This document shows, in pieces, positions 33,519-44,283 of a DNA stretch of 64,000 nt. The stretch is from NCBI GenBank assembly GCA_977006965.1, contig OZ345375.1, positions 744,001 through 808,000 on the forward strand, read 5' to 3'. Origin of the DNA: Phymatolithon calcareum. Taxonomy: Eukaryota; Rhodophyta; Florideophyceae; Hapalidiales. Every line of letters begins with the position of its first letter. Within the stretch, counting starts at the first letter, position 1. A program made the translations under genes and the position numbers. The notes under the pieces were generated by a model. It ran no database searches, was not told where the DNA came from, and worked only from the letters and a program-made list of their open reading frames with translations.

Positions 33519-34808
33519 TCAATGCATGATTCCATTTGGACGATCATGTTCACGAACCAGAATGGCCAAATTGTCCGCGATGATAACAACGTCATCTACC
33601 GGTTCTCCGATCGATTTCGTAATTTCTACCCCACTCTTCCCTGCATACGATTGCAAATCCACGGCCGAGAATTTGCAAAGTCCGCGTGCAACTTCCACCC
33701 CATCCAACAACACACGAACGGCACTGTTTGCCGGAAATTTCCCACTCACGCTCTTCACCCCTGTCGTACGCAATATGTGACCCCCACCGCTGATACGAAG
33801 CGAAGAGGCGGCTTGCGCAGAAATGTGAATATCACCTTTCGGAGGAAGACAATGCGATATCCATCTATGACGTTCATCCGGCATTGCCTTCTGATGCGGC
33901 TCAAACACCGTCCCGATTTTACCATCCTTGTCATGCACAAAATCCAACACACGCGCCGGATGCCGTCCATGAATCATCCCCACACGCACCCCAGCCGCGG
34001 TTGCCAACCGTGCCGCGGTGATCTTCGTATTCATTCCGCCCGTACCCCACTGTGTTCCTGTAACCCTTGAAGAGAAGTCGACCTTCATATTGTTAATATC
34101 CGGCACAACTGGAATAGGCATCGCATTCGGATTCGTCCTTGGATTCCCAGTATACAACTGATCCACATCTGTGAGCAGAAAGAGCCAATCTGCCTCGATT
34201 GCCGTGCTCACCAAAGCGGAAAGCCAGTCATTATCCCCATATTTGATCTCCTCCGTGGCAACAGTATCATTCTCATTCACAATTGGAATGACACCCATAT
34301 CAAGCAACGTCAATATCGTATTCCGTGCATTCTTATACTGATATTCACTCCCGATATCACTGCTCGTCAATAACACCTGCGCAATAGGCTGATGTGCCAT
34401 TCGCATCAATCGGTCATACGTGCGCATCAAAACGCTCTGCCCCACCGCGGCAAACGCCTGTATTTGCGACATGATGGAGGCACGTTCCTGTGGGGTGCAG
34501 TTCTCGGTCGGTTTCGGACGCTGCACTACACCGAGCTCGCGACAGCCTACACCGACCGCGCCGGACGTCACAAGCACGACGCGGAAATTGTCGCGACGGA
34601 GGGCGAGTAGGGTGTCAACTAGAAGGGCGAGCGTGGATACGGCGATCTCACCCTCGCCTTTCGGAAGCATGCGGCCTGCGGTCGCGGACACTGTACTGGA
34701 GTCATCGGTGGTGGCTTCGCGCATCAACGAGGATGTACCGATTTTTACCACGATTATGCGCCCCTTTTCTTGTATTGCGTTGCATTCGGTCATGTCGTCG
34801 CCCGGCAT
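33519..34808 (-). CDS. proB: Glutamate 5-kinase (ProB type, with PUA domain)
   Basis: 429 residues from the ATG at 34808 (MPGDDMTECNAI...); the next ATG, five codons on, is an alternative. The amino-acid-kinase domain has RIIVVKIGTSSLM, VTSGAVGVGCRELG near residue 79 and NENDTVA near 178. A C-terminal PUA domain (residues about 330-420; GGGHILRTTGVKSVSGKF) follows. This enzyme makes gamma-glutamyl phosphate, the first step of proline synthesis. It is a stand-alone kinase, as in bacteria and yeast, not fused to glutamyl phosphate reductase as in land plants and animals. It has no clear targeting peptide. Confidence 0.92.
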   Translation of the reverse strand: MPGDDMTECNAIQEKGRIIVVKIGTSSLMREATTDDSSTVSATAGRMLPKGEGEIAVSTLALLVDTLLALRRDNFRVVLVTSGAVGVGCRELGVVQRPKPTENCTPQERASIMSQIQAFAAVGQSVLMRTYDRLMRMAHQPIAQVLLTSSDIGSEYQYKNARNTILTLLDMGVIPIVNENDTVATEEIKYGDNDWLSALVSTAIEADWLFLLTDVDQLYTGNPRTNPNAMPIPVVPDINNMKVDFSSRVTGTQWGTGGMNTKITAARLATAAGVRVGMIHGRHPARVLDFVHDKDGKIGTVFEPHQKAMPDERHRWISHCLPPKGDIHISAQAASSLRISGGGHILRTTGVKSVSGKFPANSAVRVLLDGVEVARGLCKFSAVDLQSYAGKSGVEITKSIGEPVDDVVIIADNLAILVREHDRPNGIMH

Positions 34809-35539
34809 GGTGGTTCCCGATGTGGGACTAGTGCGGGGAAGGATGGAGGGTTGCAGTGTGGTCCCAAAGGAGCACAACTGACGTGCTGATGCTCTGCAAA
34901 TTGGCCCGTCAGGGATACGATTAGAATCTCATCGGTCTACAGCGTGGGATTTCAGTGGTGAATTTGAGCAAAGTCAACCGGATTGGCTATTCCCCTCCAT
35001 GATACTCGGCAAGTTTGGTATGACTGTGACTGTCTGGCTGTGCAGACAGCTCATGACAGCCGTTAACGAGGCATGTGTCGCTGATGGTGGTCATGTGGAG
35101 GCGTTCGAAAAAGGATGACATACATTAATTCTAAAGCGCTTCGGCGCCAGGAATCGTGGGTTTCTCATGCCCAATGGCAAGCGACACAGTCCGATCGCAG
35201 CTTCACAGAGGAACACATGTTTTCTCCCAAGGATTCGTATAGAGCGAGGAGTGCTGTGAGGATACATATTCGTCATTTAAGTACATGACAGCTTGCGAAT
35301 GCGCGTTGCCGGAGAGGACTTTGACCACAAGCCCCGAGAGCTTCTCTGTTTCGCAGAAGACCACTGGAGCTTACGGTCTTCCCTGTCCCAATGGTCGCAT
35401 TCCGTACCAGATCCAGAGCACGTTCGTCTCGGAGAGGAAGATCTAAGGACCAAACTGGTCGTCAAATATCTTAAAGCATAGCAGTCGGAGATGGAAACTC
35501 TTTACTTTCTGCAAACCATCGCATCACAATCCCCTGGTC
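34809..35539. other. No supportable gene
   Basis: Only short overlapping frames. The right part may be decayed 5' sequence of the LINE remnant that follows. Confidence 0.35.
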
Positions 35540-36010
35540 TAGTTCTAAGACCAATGGGAACTACAAATAGGTGTGCGCCTCCAACTGTTAAGCTCCATTG
35601 TGGAATCAAGTATTCTCTATGGTCTCGAACCGTGGCAGTTAAGTGAGGACTTGCGGAAGAATTTAAATTCAATCGGTTCCACAAAGCTTTCGAAAATATC
35701 CAAAGGCGAACTTAGCTCTCGTCAGCTCTTTACCTGGCAAAGAGCTGACGAGACCGTAACGCACTATTGACGTGGCATTTGCTTGCGAGAAACTGTCCTG
35801 AACAGGCAGTTGCTTCTCCAATGCCTGAAGCCAACACCAAAAACAATATGTGCCAACGTATCGGGACTGGTGTATGCAACAGCAACCATTAATATCGCCA
35901 ATGATAGGACAGAGTGAAAGAAAGGTAGGCCCTCGAGAAGCTGTTATGCCCCATTTGGGGAAACCCCAAAATGAGTGAATGAATGAATGAACGAGTGAAT
36001 GAGTGAATTA
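35540..36010 (+). pseudogene. LINE reverse-transcriptase C-terminus and 3' end
   Basis: The frame at 35573-35770 has MRLQLLSSIVESSILYGLEP then WQLSEDLRKNLNSIGSTKL, matching the L-x-x-V-x-x-x-x-LYG-E-W-L block found after the polymerase domain of LINEs with endonuclease. Stops and shifts interrupt what follows (RETVLNRQLLLQC). The sequence ends in a simple tail of (TGAA)n at about 35970-36008, a typical LINE 3' tail. It is old and non-functional. Confidence 0.6.
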
Positions 36011-37523
36011 GAATGGTTGCGATCTACAGCTGGTTTTTTGGGCCTTTAGTTGGATGCGGATGAGACTCAAGCAACAGCTTTCCGTCGCTCTCTTGAATAG
36101 ATCGTAGGCCATGTGGCATGTCTTTCTTTACAGAGCAAAAAAGCAAAACGATGTGAGCGTTAGAATTCCCTGCGAAGACATGGACACCGCATCTTAGTTC
36201 TATAGACAACTAAAGCAAACTGGAGTAACTTCTTTCGTGTAGTACATGCAGGATATAGGAGATCTCAAGGATGTCCCTGGGGCTGCACCCATTCTGCTAG
36301 TCCCGCCAAACGTCTTCCTCGCATCTTCTTGTCTTGTTAGAGCTCAGTTTCAATTTCCGCTACTACTGCGGCATTCCAAGACAAGACGGTATCCACTCGC
36401 GTCTTAAAAAAGTTTCTGCGTTTGGAGAACTTTTGTGATGAAGGTGTCCTGTGGAAAGCAAGAACTGCGAAAATACTTCTCACAGCAATTCTGTCGACCT
36501 AGCTTTCGAGGCAGTAGCACGTAAAAAGATAGTGGCAATTGAGGATCTCGACCAGACAAAGAGGCTTTTGCCGCTCAGCATCCTGAGGGCGCAGAACATG
36601 AACTATTGCGAATACCTGCGAGACTGCTCAAGTCAGAATGGATGATCAAGAGGGGTCGCTACGAGAAGAAACAAATCATTCACTTTTGCCGCATCTCTCG
36701 ATGACGATGTGAATGAAACAAACCCTTGTTGTGGGTCTTTTTTCTCAAGCATTCAAATAGACATCGATCACTGCTCAGGGGCTCACCTGAGCTCACATTT
36801 CGTACTTTTTGTATTAGTAAAAGAATTCAACTAATCTGAACAGGCTCGTTTCCATGAAGCGGACATTTCGTGTACAGAGAGGAGAATCGAGTTTCCATTT
36901 TCGTCCGAGAACCAAAAAATTCGCTGCCTATTCCGAAGCAAAGGATTCCTTTTCGGACGCAAAACAGTTGAATCATTTTCAAGCTGCTAGAGTCGATGAG
37001 GATGGAACAGATCCAACGCGCGCATTCGCCCTTTCCTACTACATTTCTCAGATCTGTATGTATCAGGAGAGCGAAGCGGGCGCAGTACACTGACAAGCTT
37101 CGAAGCTTCGGGGAGCAAGTCCAAGTTACGATATGCCTCGGTGCTGTACAGTACCTTCCCGAGGTGTGGATTTCACTTGAAAATTGGGACACGACACTGT
37201 AAAGTTTGGACGAAACCAGACCAGAATGGTTCTGTCGACCCTATATTTTCGATATTTTAGCCAATTTTTCATATATAATTCTTTGTCGTTTTACAAAATT
37301 TCTCCACGCAATTTTTTTCGTTTGCAACTCAAGCTTCTCTGCCTCATTGTCGCGTCGACCGCGCAAGTAAGGCATTTCGCTGGAACCACGTGCGATTCAA
37401 GGCCGGTGATGCAATTGGCGCTCCTTGCGCCGCCCGACTTCGATGCTCAGCACATTTACTGCATGACCTCTGCGAATCCTCTGTCTACTGTTCTCCATTG
37501 CTCTCTTCTCGCCGGCTGTCAGT
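36011..37523. other. No supportable gene; leader of the 1925-codon gene at the right
   Basis: Short frames only. 37240-37330 is AT-rich (CATATATAATTC at about 37269) and may hold the promoter of the downstream gene. Confidence 0.35.
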
Positions 37524-40500
37524 ATGGACCACGACGATGACTTCAACACCAAAGAAGATAACGTACCATGGGGAAAGTACACTTATCATTTGGAGGGTCT
37601 CGCAACCGGATGCTATCTCGAGGGCACAACGAGCGTTGATTTAAACGCACGTCCGGGCGCAACGGAAGGCCAACGTCTCCGCTTTCGCGTCGATTTGCCG
37701 GATCGGTGCTTCATATTATCCATGGCAATCAAACTTCCCAATGCTCCCGAAGCAGCGCTAAAGGCCCTCGACGACGTGTGCGTGGAGCGAACTTTGCGTA
37801 CCGGGGAGTACGAAATGATTCATGACGGTGTTCTGTCAAACAAGGATGACTGTTTAAACCTGAAAAAATCAGACCCGGCCTTGGACAAACGAGTCAAGGG
37901 CAAACGCGGTTCAGATAAGACTGGCATTTCTCCGGTTGCTGTCGAAGCTACTGCGCAATCCAATGCTACTGATGCAGACAGAAAGAGAAAGGTCTTGGAG
38001 ATACGACGTGCCGCAGACTCTCTGCGAATCACGCTTGCAGATATTGATGCGCCACCTGGTGATACGAAAATAAGAGATTACACCGATTCTGACTCCTGTT
38101 CCGAAGATGGAGGCGTCGGTGATGTGCGCATTCTTGGCGTCACTGTCGTCGGATACGTTCGCGGTCAGACACCCAAAGCCGGCCGCATTCAAATTTTGTT
38201 GAACTCTTCCACGCGTCTGGGGTTAGGCGGGTCTCCGGCAGACCGTGCGGAAGTGTATGGGCTATTAGGACTTGCGTTTCTCGGTAACCGGCGGTACAGG
38301 CAAGCCGCAGAATTGCTTGAACGTGCTTCCATATTGACAAAACAAGTTGCACTTGACGACTCAAAGAAGGGATATGCCGGTGATCTTGGCTATTCCTGGG
38401 CATCAGAGCTAAATCTTCTTGCGGCACATGCGTACTTTGAGCACGTCGAAATGTCCAGTGAGGGTGTTGCTTGTTTGGTTGCCGTTGTAGCTCCGCCGAA
38501 GCGAGGGTCTTCTCTTAACGTTGCAAATGATGTACGGAGAGGCACCCTGGATTTTCTTGACTTGCGAACGGAATTACTTGGCATTACCGCCCCACTCATG
38601 GAGAAGCTTGTTCGCTTCTTGGGCGAATCGAAGTCCCTGGCGGTTCAAATGGCCTCAGCCCGAATGATTGAGTTTGTCGGAGAACAATTGGGCTGCGCTA
38701 TTGCACCATATATGGGCAAGGTTCTGGACCAAGTTCTTCGGTCCTATCCGCTTTGTAAACCGCTTGGTGCGAGGGAGAGAGCTGCTGCTGCGTCGTTTTC
38801 GTACGATTCAATGGAAGACTGTTACGAGCGACTGGTCGACATTTGTTGCCGTCTGTTGCCTCTCACGGAACATTCTGTGCTTCAGAGAATTCTTGAGAAC
38901 ACTCTTATTCCTGTCCTTCACGAAGCGTTCGATGAAAGCAAATACCTCTTGGAGTCGGAGGATGTGGAAGAAGAAGCTGATGATTTGCTTTGCCAGGCTG
39001 TTGCCCAAACCCTGCGTCTTATTTACCTGGTCCTGACTGTGCTGGGTGGCGATGCTAGTGTGCGACCCTACTTCATAACCAAAATTCTGGACATGCTTAT
39101 TGCAGAAGGCGGACATTCGCGGACTCCAATGCTACTGCGCCGCTCTGCATTGCATGTGTGGGATGCCTTAACGAAAGCTATGGTTCAGTCGGCCACGAGT
39201 GTAAGCGTGAAACAATACAAGGAATATATCACGGTTCAAATGGAGTATATGTCGAACCTCATTGTGACCATGAAGCGAAAGACTTTCACTTACGAAGATC
39301 AAGACGGAAATGAGTTCAATGCCGACTCTGAAATGCCAGCGAAAAAGAATGTCAGCAAGTCTATGCAAGCCATTTTAGACAGGCGAACCAAAAAAACAAT
39401 CATCGCTGACCGACATACGCTTCGAAGGTTATTGACGTTCATGAAGGAAACGTTCTCTGTTTTGGAGCCTTGTTCAGACGATGACGAAAGACATACCGCG
39501 ACCACAGCGATTCTTGGACTGCAACGCACTTTAGGCGAAGCAGCTGCTGACATTTTTGTGAGCAGCCTCATGGATGTGAGCTATCATGCGGCGACTGTGA
39601 GCGGAAACGGCGCTGAGAACAATGTCGTGTTTGAGCACAAAACTTTTGCAAATCAGCTGAAAGTTTCGTGTGACGCGCTTCACGGAATTCTAGAGTGCTA
39701 CTGGGCCGCGTTAGCTCTTCTGCCCCAGCGCTCGGCGGAAGAAGCAGAAAAGAACTTCATCTTACGACCCGTGCTGACATGGTGTGTCGAAAGAATGCAG
39801 GAATCCGCCCCTCCGAAGGGCATGCTTCGGTTGCTGTTATGTGTCGTACGTGGATTCCAAAACGAAGTAAGTGTGTCTTTTAAGAATATTTCGCACTCTA
39901 AGGATGCTGAGGATAAAGCGTCGGCATTGGATCTTTATCGTGCGAACAACCTATGGTTGGCTCGGACAGCACACGTCGAAGCCTTGGAACTTCATGATAT
40001 TCTATGTCCGATTGTTGGGAAACATCTTATGGCAAAAGATATTGTCGACGTTATCACAGCGCTGGGAAATCAAGCTGAAGCGGAAGGATTTGACGACCGA
40101 GCAGACATTTCCGTAGGCGTTCTATCTTCTGTTGTTGCATTAACTGCCCCCGCGAAACCAGAGCTTACCAAGAAATCATTGAAAGATCTCGTTGATCCGA
40201 AACTGGACAAGCAGCGAATTGTAAATGGCTTTCCAAAAAGCTCCACGAGCAGCCGATTTCCTGCCAATCCACTGTCCCGCAAACTTCGGTTTTCTTCTAC
40301 AAACACTGAGACCGATCCGATGTCAGCCTCTTTGTATCTGCATATTGTTATGTCGTCATGCTTTGATTTCTTCGAAAGCCTGAGCAGTCCTGCAAAGCGT
40401 AGTCGCGGAGCAACTTACATTGGATTGCAGCTAGATGCCTTTATCGAGCATGCCGCATTGCTTGTTCGTTGCTTGAAGGACTGTGCGAAGCATCAAAAAC

Positions 40501-43301
40501 ACCGGGAATATATTGGAGCTACTCTTGGTGATATTCTTGCCACATGCCTGGGCATGCAAAATCACGGAGACGGTCGCGTTCGCCTGGCCGGGTTTGAAAT
40601 CTTCGCGTCTGCATTGGATGTGTTGTTTTTGGCAGAGGAAACTAGTTCTAGTCTTACACAACAGTTTGACTCTTTGGTTTCGGACACCGCCGGATTGGGA
40701 GCTATGCAAGTCCGAACCATTTCGTCCCTGAGCTCTGCAACTGCGAACGCTACAAATACAGAAGAAAGTGGGTCTGTGAAAGAGTTGGCGCCCACTGGAG
40801 ACAAAGGGGAAAGAAGGTCCTCTTTGTCAAATCAACAAGGCAATGAACCCAGCAAGCTTGAGTCGAAATCGAGCAACCAAACAGAATCATCGGAAGCTGG
40901 GGCGCCGACGAAAGAGGAACAAGATGAAAAATTGCAAGAAATCTACATCAACGGAGGTGCGTATGTTTTCCGCACTGATTCTTTGTCGTCAAGTGCTCTC
41001 AATTTTGAAGAAAATGGGTGGCATATGCTTTGCAGCTTCATGACGGAAAGCCTCGGGATTGGCAAGTACGCCGACTTTGTCGTTCGTCGTGCTTGTTTGG
41101 AGTACTTAAGGCAATGTATTCTGAAAGCGCTACAAGGGAGCGCGAGCGGAGCAAGTGTCATTTCATTTGCACACGTCGGGCAAATCTGGGATGCTGTGTT
41201 GCGTTTAGTAGACTCGCCAGTGCAATCCCTCAACAGTCTTGCGTTCTGGGTGATTTGCGCAACCATCAATATGGGCATCTACTCTGCCGTTCTTGGACGG
41301 GGAGCAAGCAAGCAGCGAAGGGCAGAATTGGAAGAATTTGTAATGGCGAAACTTTTTACTACCGCGGAGAACTACATGAAGAGCGGGAACAAGGAGAGTC
41401 GACTTTGGGGGATTCGATTGCTCGAAGTATACTTTCGAGCCCGCAGCATGAACTCTCACAGTTTGGAGGTGTGCCCAGTTCCTCCCAGAAAGATTCTCAT
41501 GGCGTTGAATGGCTTCAAGACCGACTGGTGCAAAGAGGCCAGAGATTTGGCGAAGTCCTTGCTTGATATGCATTATGACATACCAGTGAAGAAGCAATCC
41601 ACGCCGTCATCATCCTTCTCAGATAAGGCACAGTCGTTTATGAACATCAAGCGACTTGGATATCATGACGACAACGCAGACTCGACAACTCACACTGAAA
41701 TTGAGCTCTGGTTCCCCGCTCTTCCGCAGGCAACGACGGCGGCTAGGATGGAGAAATTCGGAAGGACATTAGAATCTTTTGCTAATACCGAAATCGAGGG
41801 CGGAGAGGAGACTGATTTATCTGAGGACGAGGAAGATGATGAGGAGTATGGTGAAGAGGAAGATGAAGACGAATACGTGGAAGATGATGACGATGTGGAA
41901 TACGACGAGGAGGCTAACGAACAAGGAGTTTACGTTGAAGATGCAGCACCTGAAATGAACGACAACGCTGGAAAAGACCAGTCGCCTGTGACTATGGACG
42001 ATGACGAAAGCCTAGCAGAACAAGAGTTTGCAGCAACTATCGTGAAACCCGCTAATCGTACTGCAGCTGAGCCAGAAACGCGCGAGGAGCACAAGGTCGT
42101 GAAGCCTGAACCGCCAGAAAAAGTATCGAAGCCAACTCCACAAGAAGCAGTGTCGAAGCCGGTTACGAAAGAGAAGTTGCCTGACAAGGGAACAGGCAGT
42201 CCAAAGAGTGAGGAGGAAGATATAGATGACTGGCCAGACATCGGTACCAGTGTTGACGAAGAAGTGGAATTGGTTGGAGCGGAGCTTTTGAAAGTGGTGG
42301 ACGACAGTCCGAAGGTCAAGAGAATTTCCGAGAAAAAGGCGGGTGGCTTTGTTCCAAGCGACATGGACGAGAAAATGCCAACGATTCGTCGTACGGGTTC
42401 GTTTATTGGAAGACCATCGAAAGCGATTACTGCTGAAGGAGAAGCACCTAAGCTGGAGAAGAGGAAATCAGTAGATGCGGTCATGATTGGAAGCAAGTCG
42501 TTCAACCGGCTGGTAGGATTATATTCTAAGGATCGTGACGTGGAATCTGGGCCCAGCAGTTCCCGTCGTGTTGGGTACAGGGATATAGCATCGAAACGAA
42601 ATGAAGAGCAAGGCGCACTCTCACCGAAAGAAGCTGGTGGTCCACCCTCGAGCAAGTCAATGTCTGGAAGTCGAAGCTCGAAGGACGTTGTTAACGCAGG
42701 ATTCTTGCCAATTCGAAACTCGCGTGTGAAACGAGGTGTCAATCTTGAAGATGAAATCGATGAACCAGGCCGTGATGCTACTGTTCAACCATCTTCAAGC
42801 GGTGGAGCGAGTAGCGAAGCTTGGCGATTGAAGCATGAAAGCACAGCGCGATCTGGGTCGGTGTCCAGGGGCCGTCGCTCACTTCCACGCGCGCCTGCAT
42901 TTCTCAAGCCCAGCGTCGGGCAACTCGGAAGCGGCTCGAATTCGAATATCTCACCTCCTCTATCTCCACCACCGCCCGCTGGTGGGCGCCCGCGAGTACC
43001 ACGCGCGAGAAGTAGCTCCAGAGGCTTGCGCCTTCCGGATGATGATGCTGCCAAACGAACGGAGCGGACCCAGCGATTTGGTAAGAGGGATTTCAATATT
43101 CCCGTTGACTTCAATGCTGAAAGTGATAGTATTTCACCTGTGACGGCGAGTGGGGCGCTAAGCCCGGGAGTTCGAGTGGGTGTCCCGAAAAGTGATGCGT
43201 CTTCTGGACGTGGTATTGGGTCTGATAAGCGACTAGGAAAAAGAGCGGGTTCTTCAACGGAAGAGCCCAGTTCTGGGGCACGAAAGCAAGATGATAGCTA
43301 A
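37524..43301 (+). CDS. Large helical-repeat protein of unknown function, 1925 residues
   Basis: A single intron-free frame. An N-terminal globular part (residues 1-100, GKYTYHLEGLATGCYLEG) and a TPR-like helix pair near 245-275 (AEVYGLLGLAFLGNRRYRQA) lead into a long region (about 300-1370) of hydrophobic helices resembling HEAT/ARM repeats (for example MLRRSALHVWDALTKAMVQ). A Ser/Glu-rich linker sits near 1070-1130. A strongly acidic stretch (about 1420-1470) and a Ser/Pro/Arg-rich, probably disordered tail end the protein. I recognise no named family. The layout suggests a scaffold, possibly of transport or RNA processing, but that is a guess. Confidence 0.85.
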   Translation: MDHDDDFNTKEDNVPWGKYTYHLEGLATGCYLEGTTSVDLNARPGATEGQRLRFRVDLPDRCFILSMAIKLPNAPEAALKALDDVCVERTLRTGEYEMIHDGVLSNKDDCLNLKKSDPALDKRVKGKRGSDKTGISPVAVEATAQSNATDADRKRKVLEIRRAADSLRITLADIDAPPGDTKIRDYTDSDSCSEDGGVGDVRILGVTVVGYVRGQTPKAGRIQILLNSSTRLGLGGSPADRAEVYGLLGLAFLGNRRYRQAAELLERASILTKQVALDDSKKGYAGDLGYSWASELNLLAAHAYFEHVEMSSEGVACLVAVVAPPKRGSSLNVANDVRRGTLDFLDLRTELLGITAPLMEKLVRFLGESKSLAVQMASARMIEFVGEQLGCAIAPYMGKVLDQVLRSYPLCKPLGARERAAAASFSYDSMEDCYERLVDICCRLLPLTEHSVLQRILENTLIPVLHEAFDESKYLLESEDVEEEADDLLCQAVAQTLRLIYLVLTVLGGDASVRPYFITKILDMLIAEGGHSRTPMLLRRSALHVWDALTKAMVQSATSVSVKQYKEYITVQMEYMSNLIVTMKRKTFTYEDQDGNEFNADSEMPAKKNVSKSMQAILDRRTKKTIIADRHTLRRLLTFMKETFSVLEPCSDDDERHTATTAILGLQRTLGEAAADIFVSSLMDVSYHAATVSGNGAENNVVFEHKTFANQLKVSCDALHGILECYWAALALLPQRSAEEAEKNFILRPVLTWCVERMQESAPPKGMLRLLLCVVRGFQNEVSVSFKNISHSKDAEDKASALDLYRANNLWLARTAHVEALELHDILCPIVGKHLMAKDIVDVITALGNQAEAEGFDDRADISVGVLSSVVALTAPAKPELTKKSLKDLVDPKLDKQRIVNGFPKSSTSSRFPANPLSRKLRFSSTNTETDPMSASLYLHIVMSSCFDFFESLSSPAKRSRGATYIGLQLDAFIEHAALLVRCLKDCAKHQKHREYIGATLGDILATCLGMQNHGDGRVRLAGFEIFASALDVLFLAEETSSSLTQQFDSLVSDTAGLGAMQVRTISSLSSATANATNTEESGSVKELAPTGDKGERRSSLSNQQGNEPSKLESKSSNQTESSEAGAPTKEEQDEKLQEIYINGGAYVFRTDSLSSSALNFEENGWHMLCSFMTESLGIGKYADFVVRRACLEYLRQCILKALQGSASGASVISFAHVGQIWDAVLRLVDSPVQSLNSLAFWVICATINMGIYSAVLGRGASKQRRAELEEFVMAKLFTTAENYMKSGNKESRLWGIRLLEVYFRARSMNSHSLEVCPVPPRKILMALNGFKTDWCKEARDLAKSLLDMHYDIPVKKQSTPSSSFSDKAQSFMNIKRLGYHDDNADSTTHTEIELWFPALPQATTAARMEKFGRTLESFANTEIEGGEETDLSEDEEDDEEYGEEEDEDEYVEDDDDVEYDEEANEQGVYVEDAAPEMNDNAGKDQSPVTMDDDESLAEQEFAATIVKPANRTAAEPETREEHKVVKPEPPEKVSKPTPQEAVSKPVTKEKLPDKGTGSPKSEEEDIDDWPDIGTSVDEEVELVGAELLKVVDDSPKVKRISEKKAGGFVPSDMDEKMPTIRRTGSFIGRPSKAITAEGEAPKLEKRKSVDAVMIGSKSFNRLVGLYSKDRDVESGPSSSRRVGYRDIASKRNEEQGALSPKEAGGPPSSKSMSGSRSSKDVVNAGFLPIRNSRVKRGVNLEDEIDEPGRDATVQPSSSGGASSEAWRLKHESTARSGSVSRGRRSLPRAPAFLKPSVGQLGSGSNSNISPPLSPPPPAGGRPRVPRARSSSRGLRLPDDDAAKRTERTQRFGKRDFNIPVDFNAESDSISPVTASGALSPGVRVGVPKSDASSGRGIGSDKRLGKRAGSSTEEPSSGARKQDDS

Positions 43302-43804
43302 CAAGTCGTGATTTTCGACAGTATCGAACGTACAATAGTTATACTAGAACAGGACTTACTTAGCGTACTCCAAAGCATAAAGAGTTGGAAACACTGGAAT
43401 GATGGCGGGAGCAACTCAGGTCACACAGCTTTGGACTCTCTTCTGGAAGCAATCGAAATTGGTTTAGAAAAGGTGAATCACTGAATCGATTTGGTGACTC
43501 AACGAAGCTGTTGCGCTGAAGTGGTAGCGGTCGATTGCTGCTGTCCGCCCTCATGTCCAATGAAGAAACAAGAACAAGTTACGCATATCAGTGGACTTGC
43601 CTGCTTTCAGCAAAGTGCAGACATCATCAAGTTCGCTCTTCTTCATAACAAACCCTAAGTCTTCCCTCCATTGCCTCTGTAACTTGCTGGCCTTGTTCCA
43701 CAAGATCATTCTAGATTTACACAGCCCCATGTACATGGTTTTTATACCGGGGAAGTTTGTTTTCTCCTACCGATTTGTCTTCAACAGACTGGGATACACT
43801 GTAG

Positions 43805-43857
43805 TGCTCTTTATTTCCGCGCGTGTGCGGCCCTCGATAGGAGTATAAAGAGAAATG
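43805..43857. repeat. 53-bp sequence shared with 49859-49911
   Basis: TGCTCTTTATTTCCGCGCGT followed by GTGCGGCCCTCGATAGGAGT is nearly identical to 49859-49911. It lies about 45 bp beyond the Fanzor stop codon on that gene's 3' side. It could be a transposon end or part of the guide-RNA region, or a dispersed element. Confidence 0.65.
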
Positions 43858-43898
43858 TATGTAAGTTCAAAGAATCTAAAAATGAGGAGACAAGCAAT

Positions 43899-44283
43899 CT
43901 ATGCGTGAGAATTGCGTGACGGTCTGCTGAGATGGGGCGGCTGGGGCAATCCCAGAAGCTGATGGAGACCCACAGTGGCAATATTTGTCGCTCCATTCGT
44001 GTCTCGGTCAATAGATTCGATAGAACAGCCATTGCTCTCGCCTGTCGGGTTGTTTGTACAACGAAACACACGGGAGCGGTGATTGCCTTGCAGAGGGTTT
44101 CCACACTCTTTGCAGTGTATAGATGTTCTAAATTCGTCGATGAGGACGACTGGACAGAGAAGTGAAAGCGCACGAAGAAGCCTCTTGCGCGGACAAGGAC
44201 CGCGCGACCCATGACCAAACTCCGCATTACCGAAAAGCAACACGCGCTTCCTCCGGTACAATTCTTGTTTTAGTTTCCGCTTT
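43899..44283 (-). pseudogene. Fanzor (TnpB-like) nuclease, C-terminal exon part, cut off by a LINE
   Basis: On the minus strand the frame runs from the insertion duplication through RVLLFGNAEFGHGSRG and VVLIDEFRTSIHCKECGNPL, then FRC...C and SIDRDTNGATNIATVGLHQL to a stop at 43899. The DEFRTS-x2-C-x2-C zinc ribbon followed by DRD-x-NGA-x-NI (RuvC-III aspartate) is the end of TnpB/Fanzor proteins, and F-G-H-G-x-R-G before it is the Fanzor-type G-rich loop. These proteins are RNA-guided DNA nucleases carried by mobile elements. The upstream part is at 45271-45650, across the LINE. Confidence 0.82.

Noticed and set aside
41930-42742. 270-codon minus-strand Ser-rich frame
   Set aside because: Antisense of the Glu/Ser-rich part of the 1925-codon gene.
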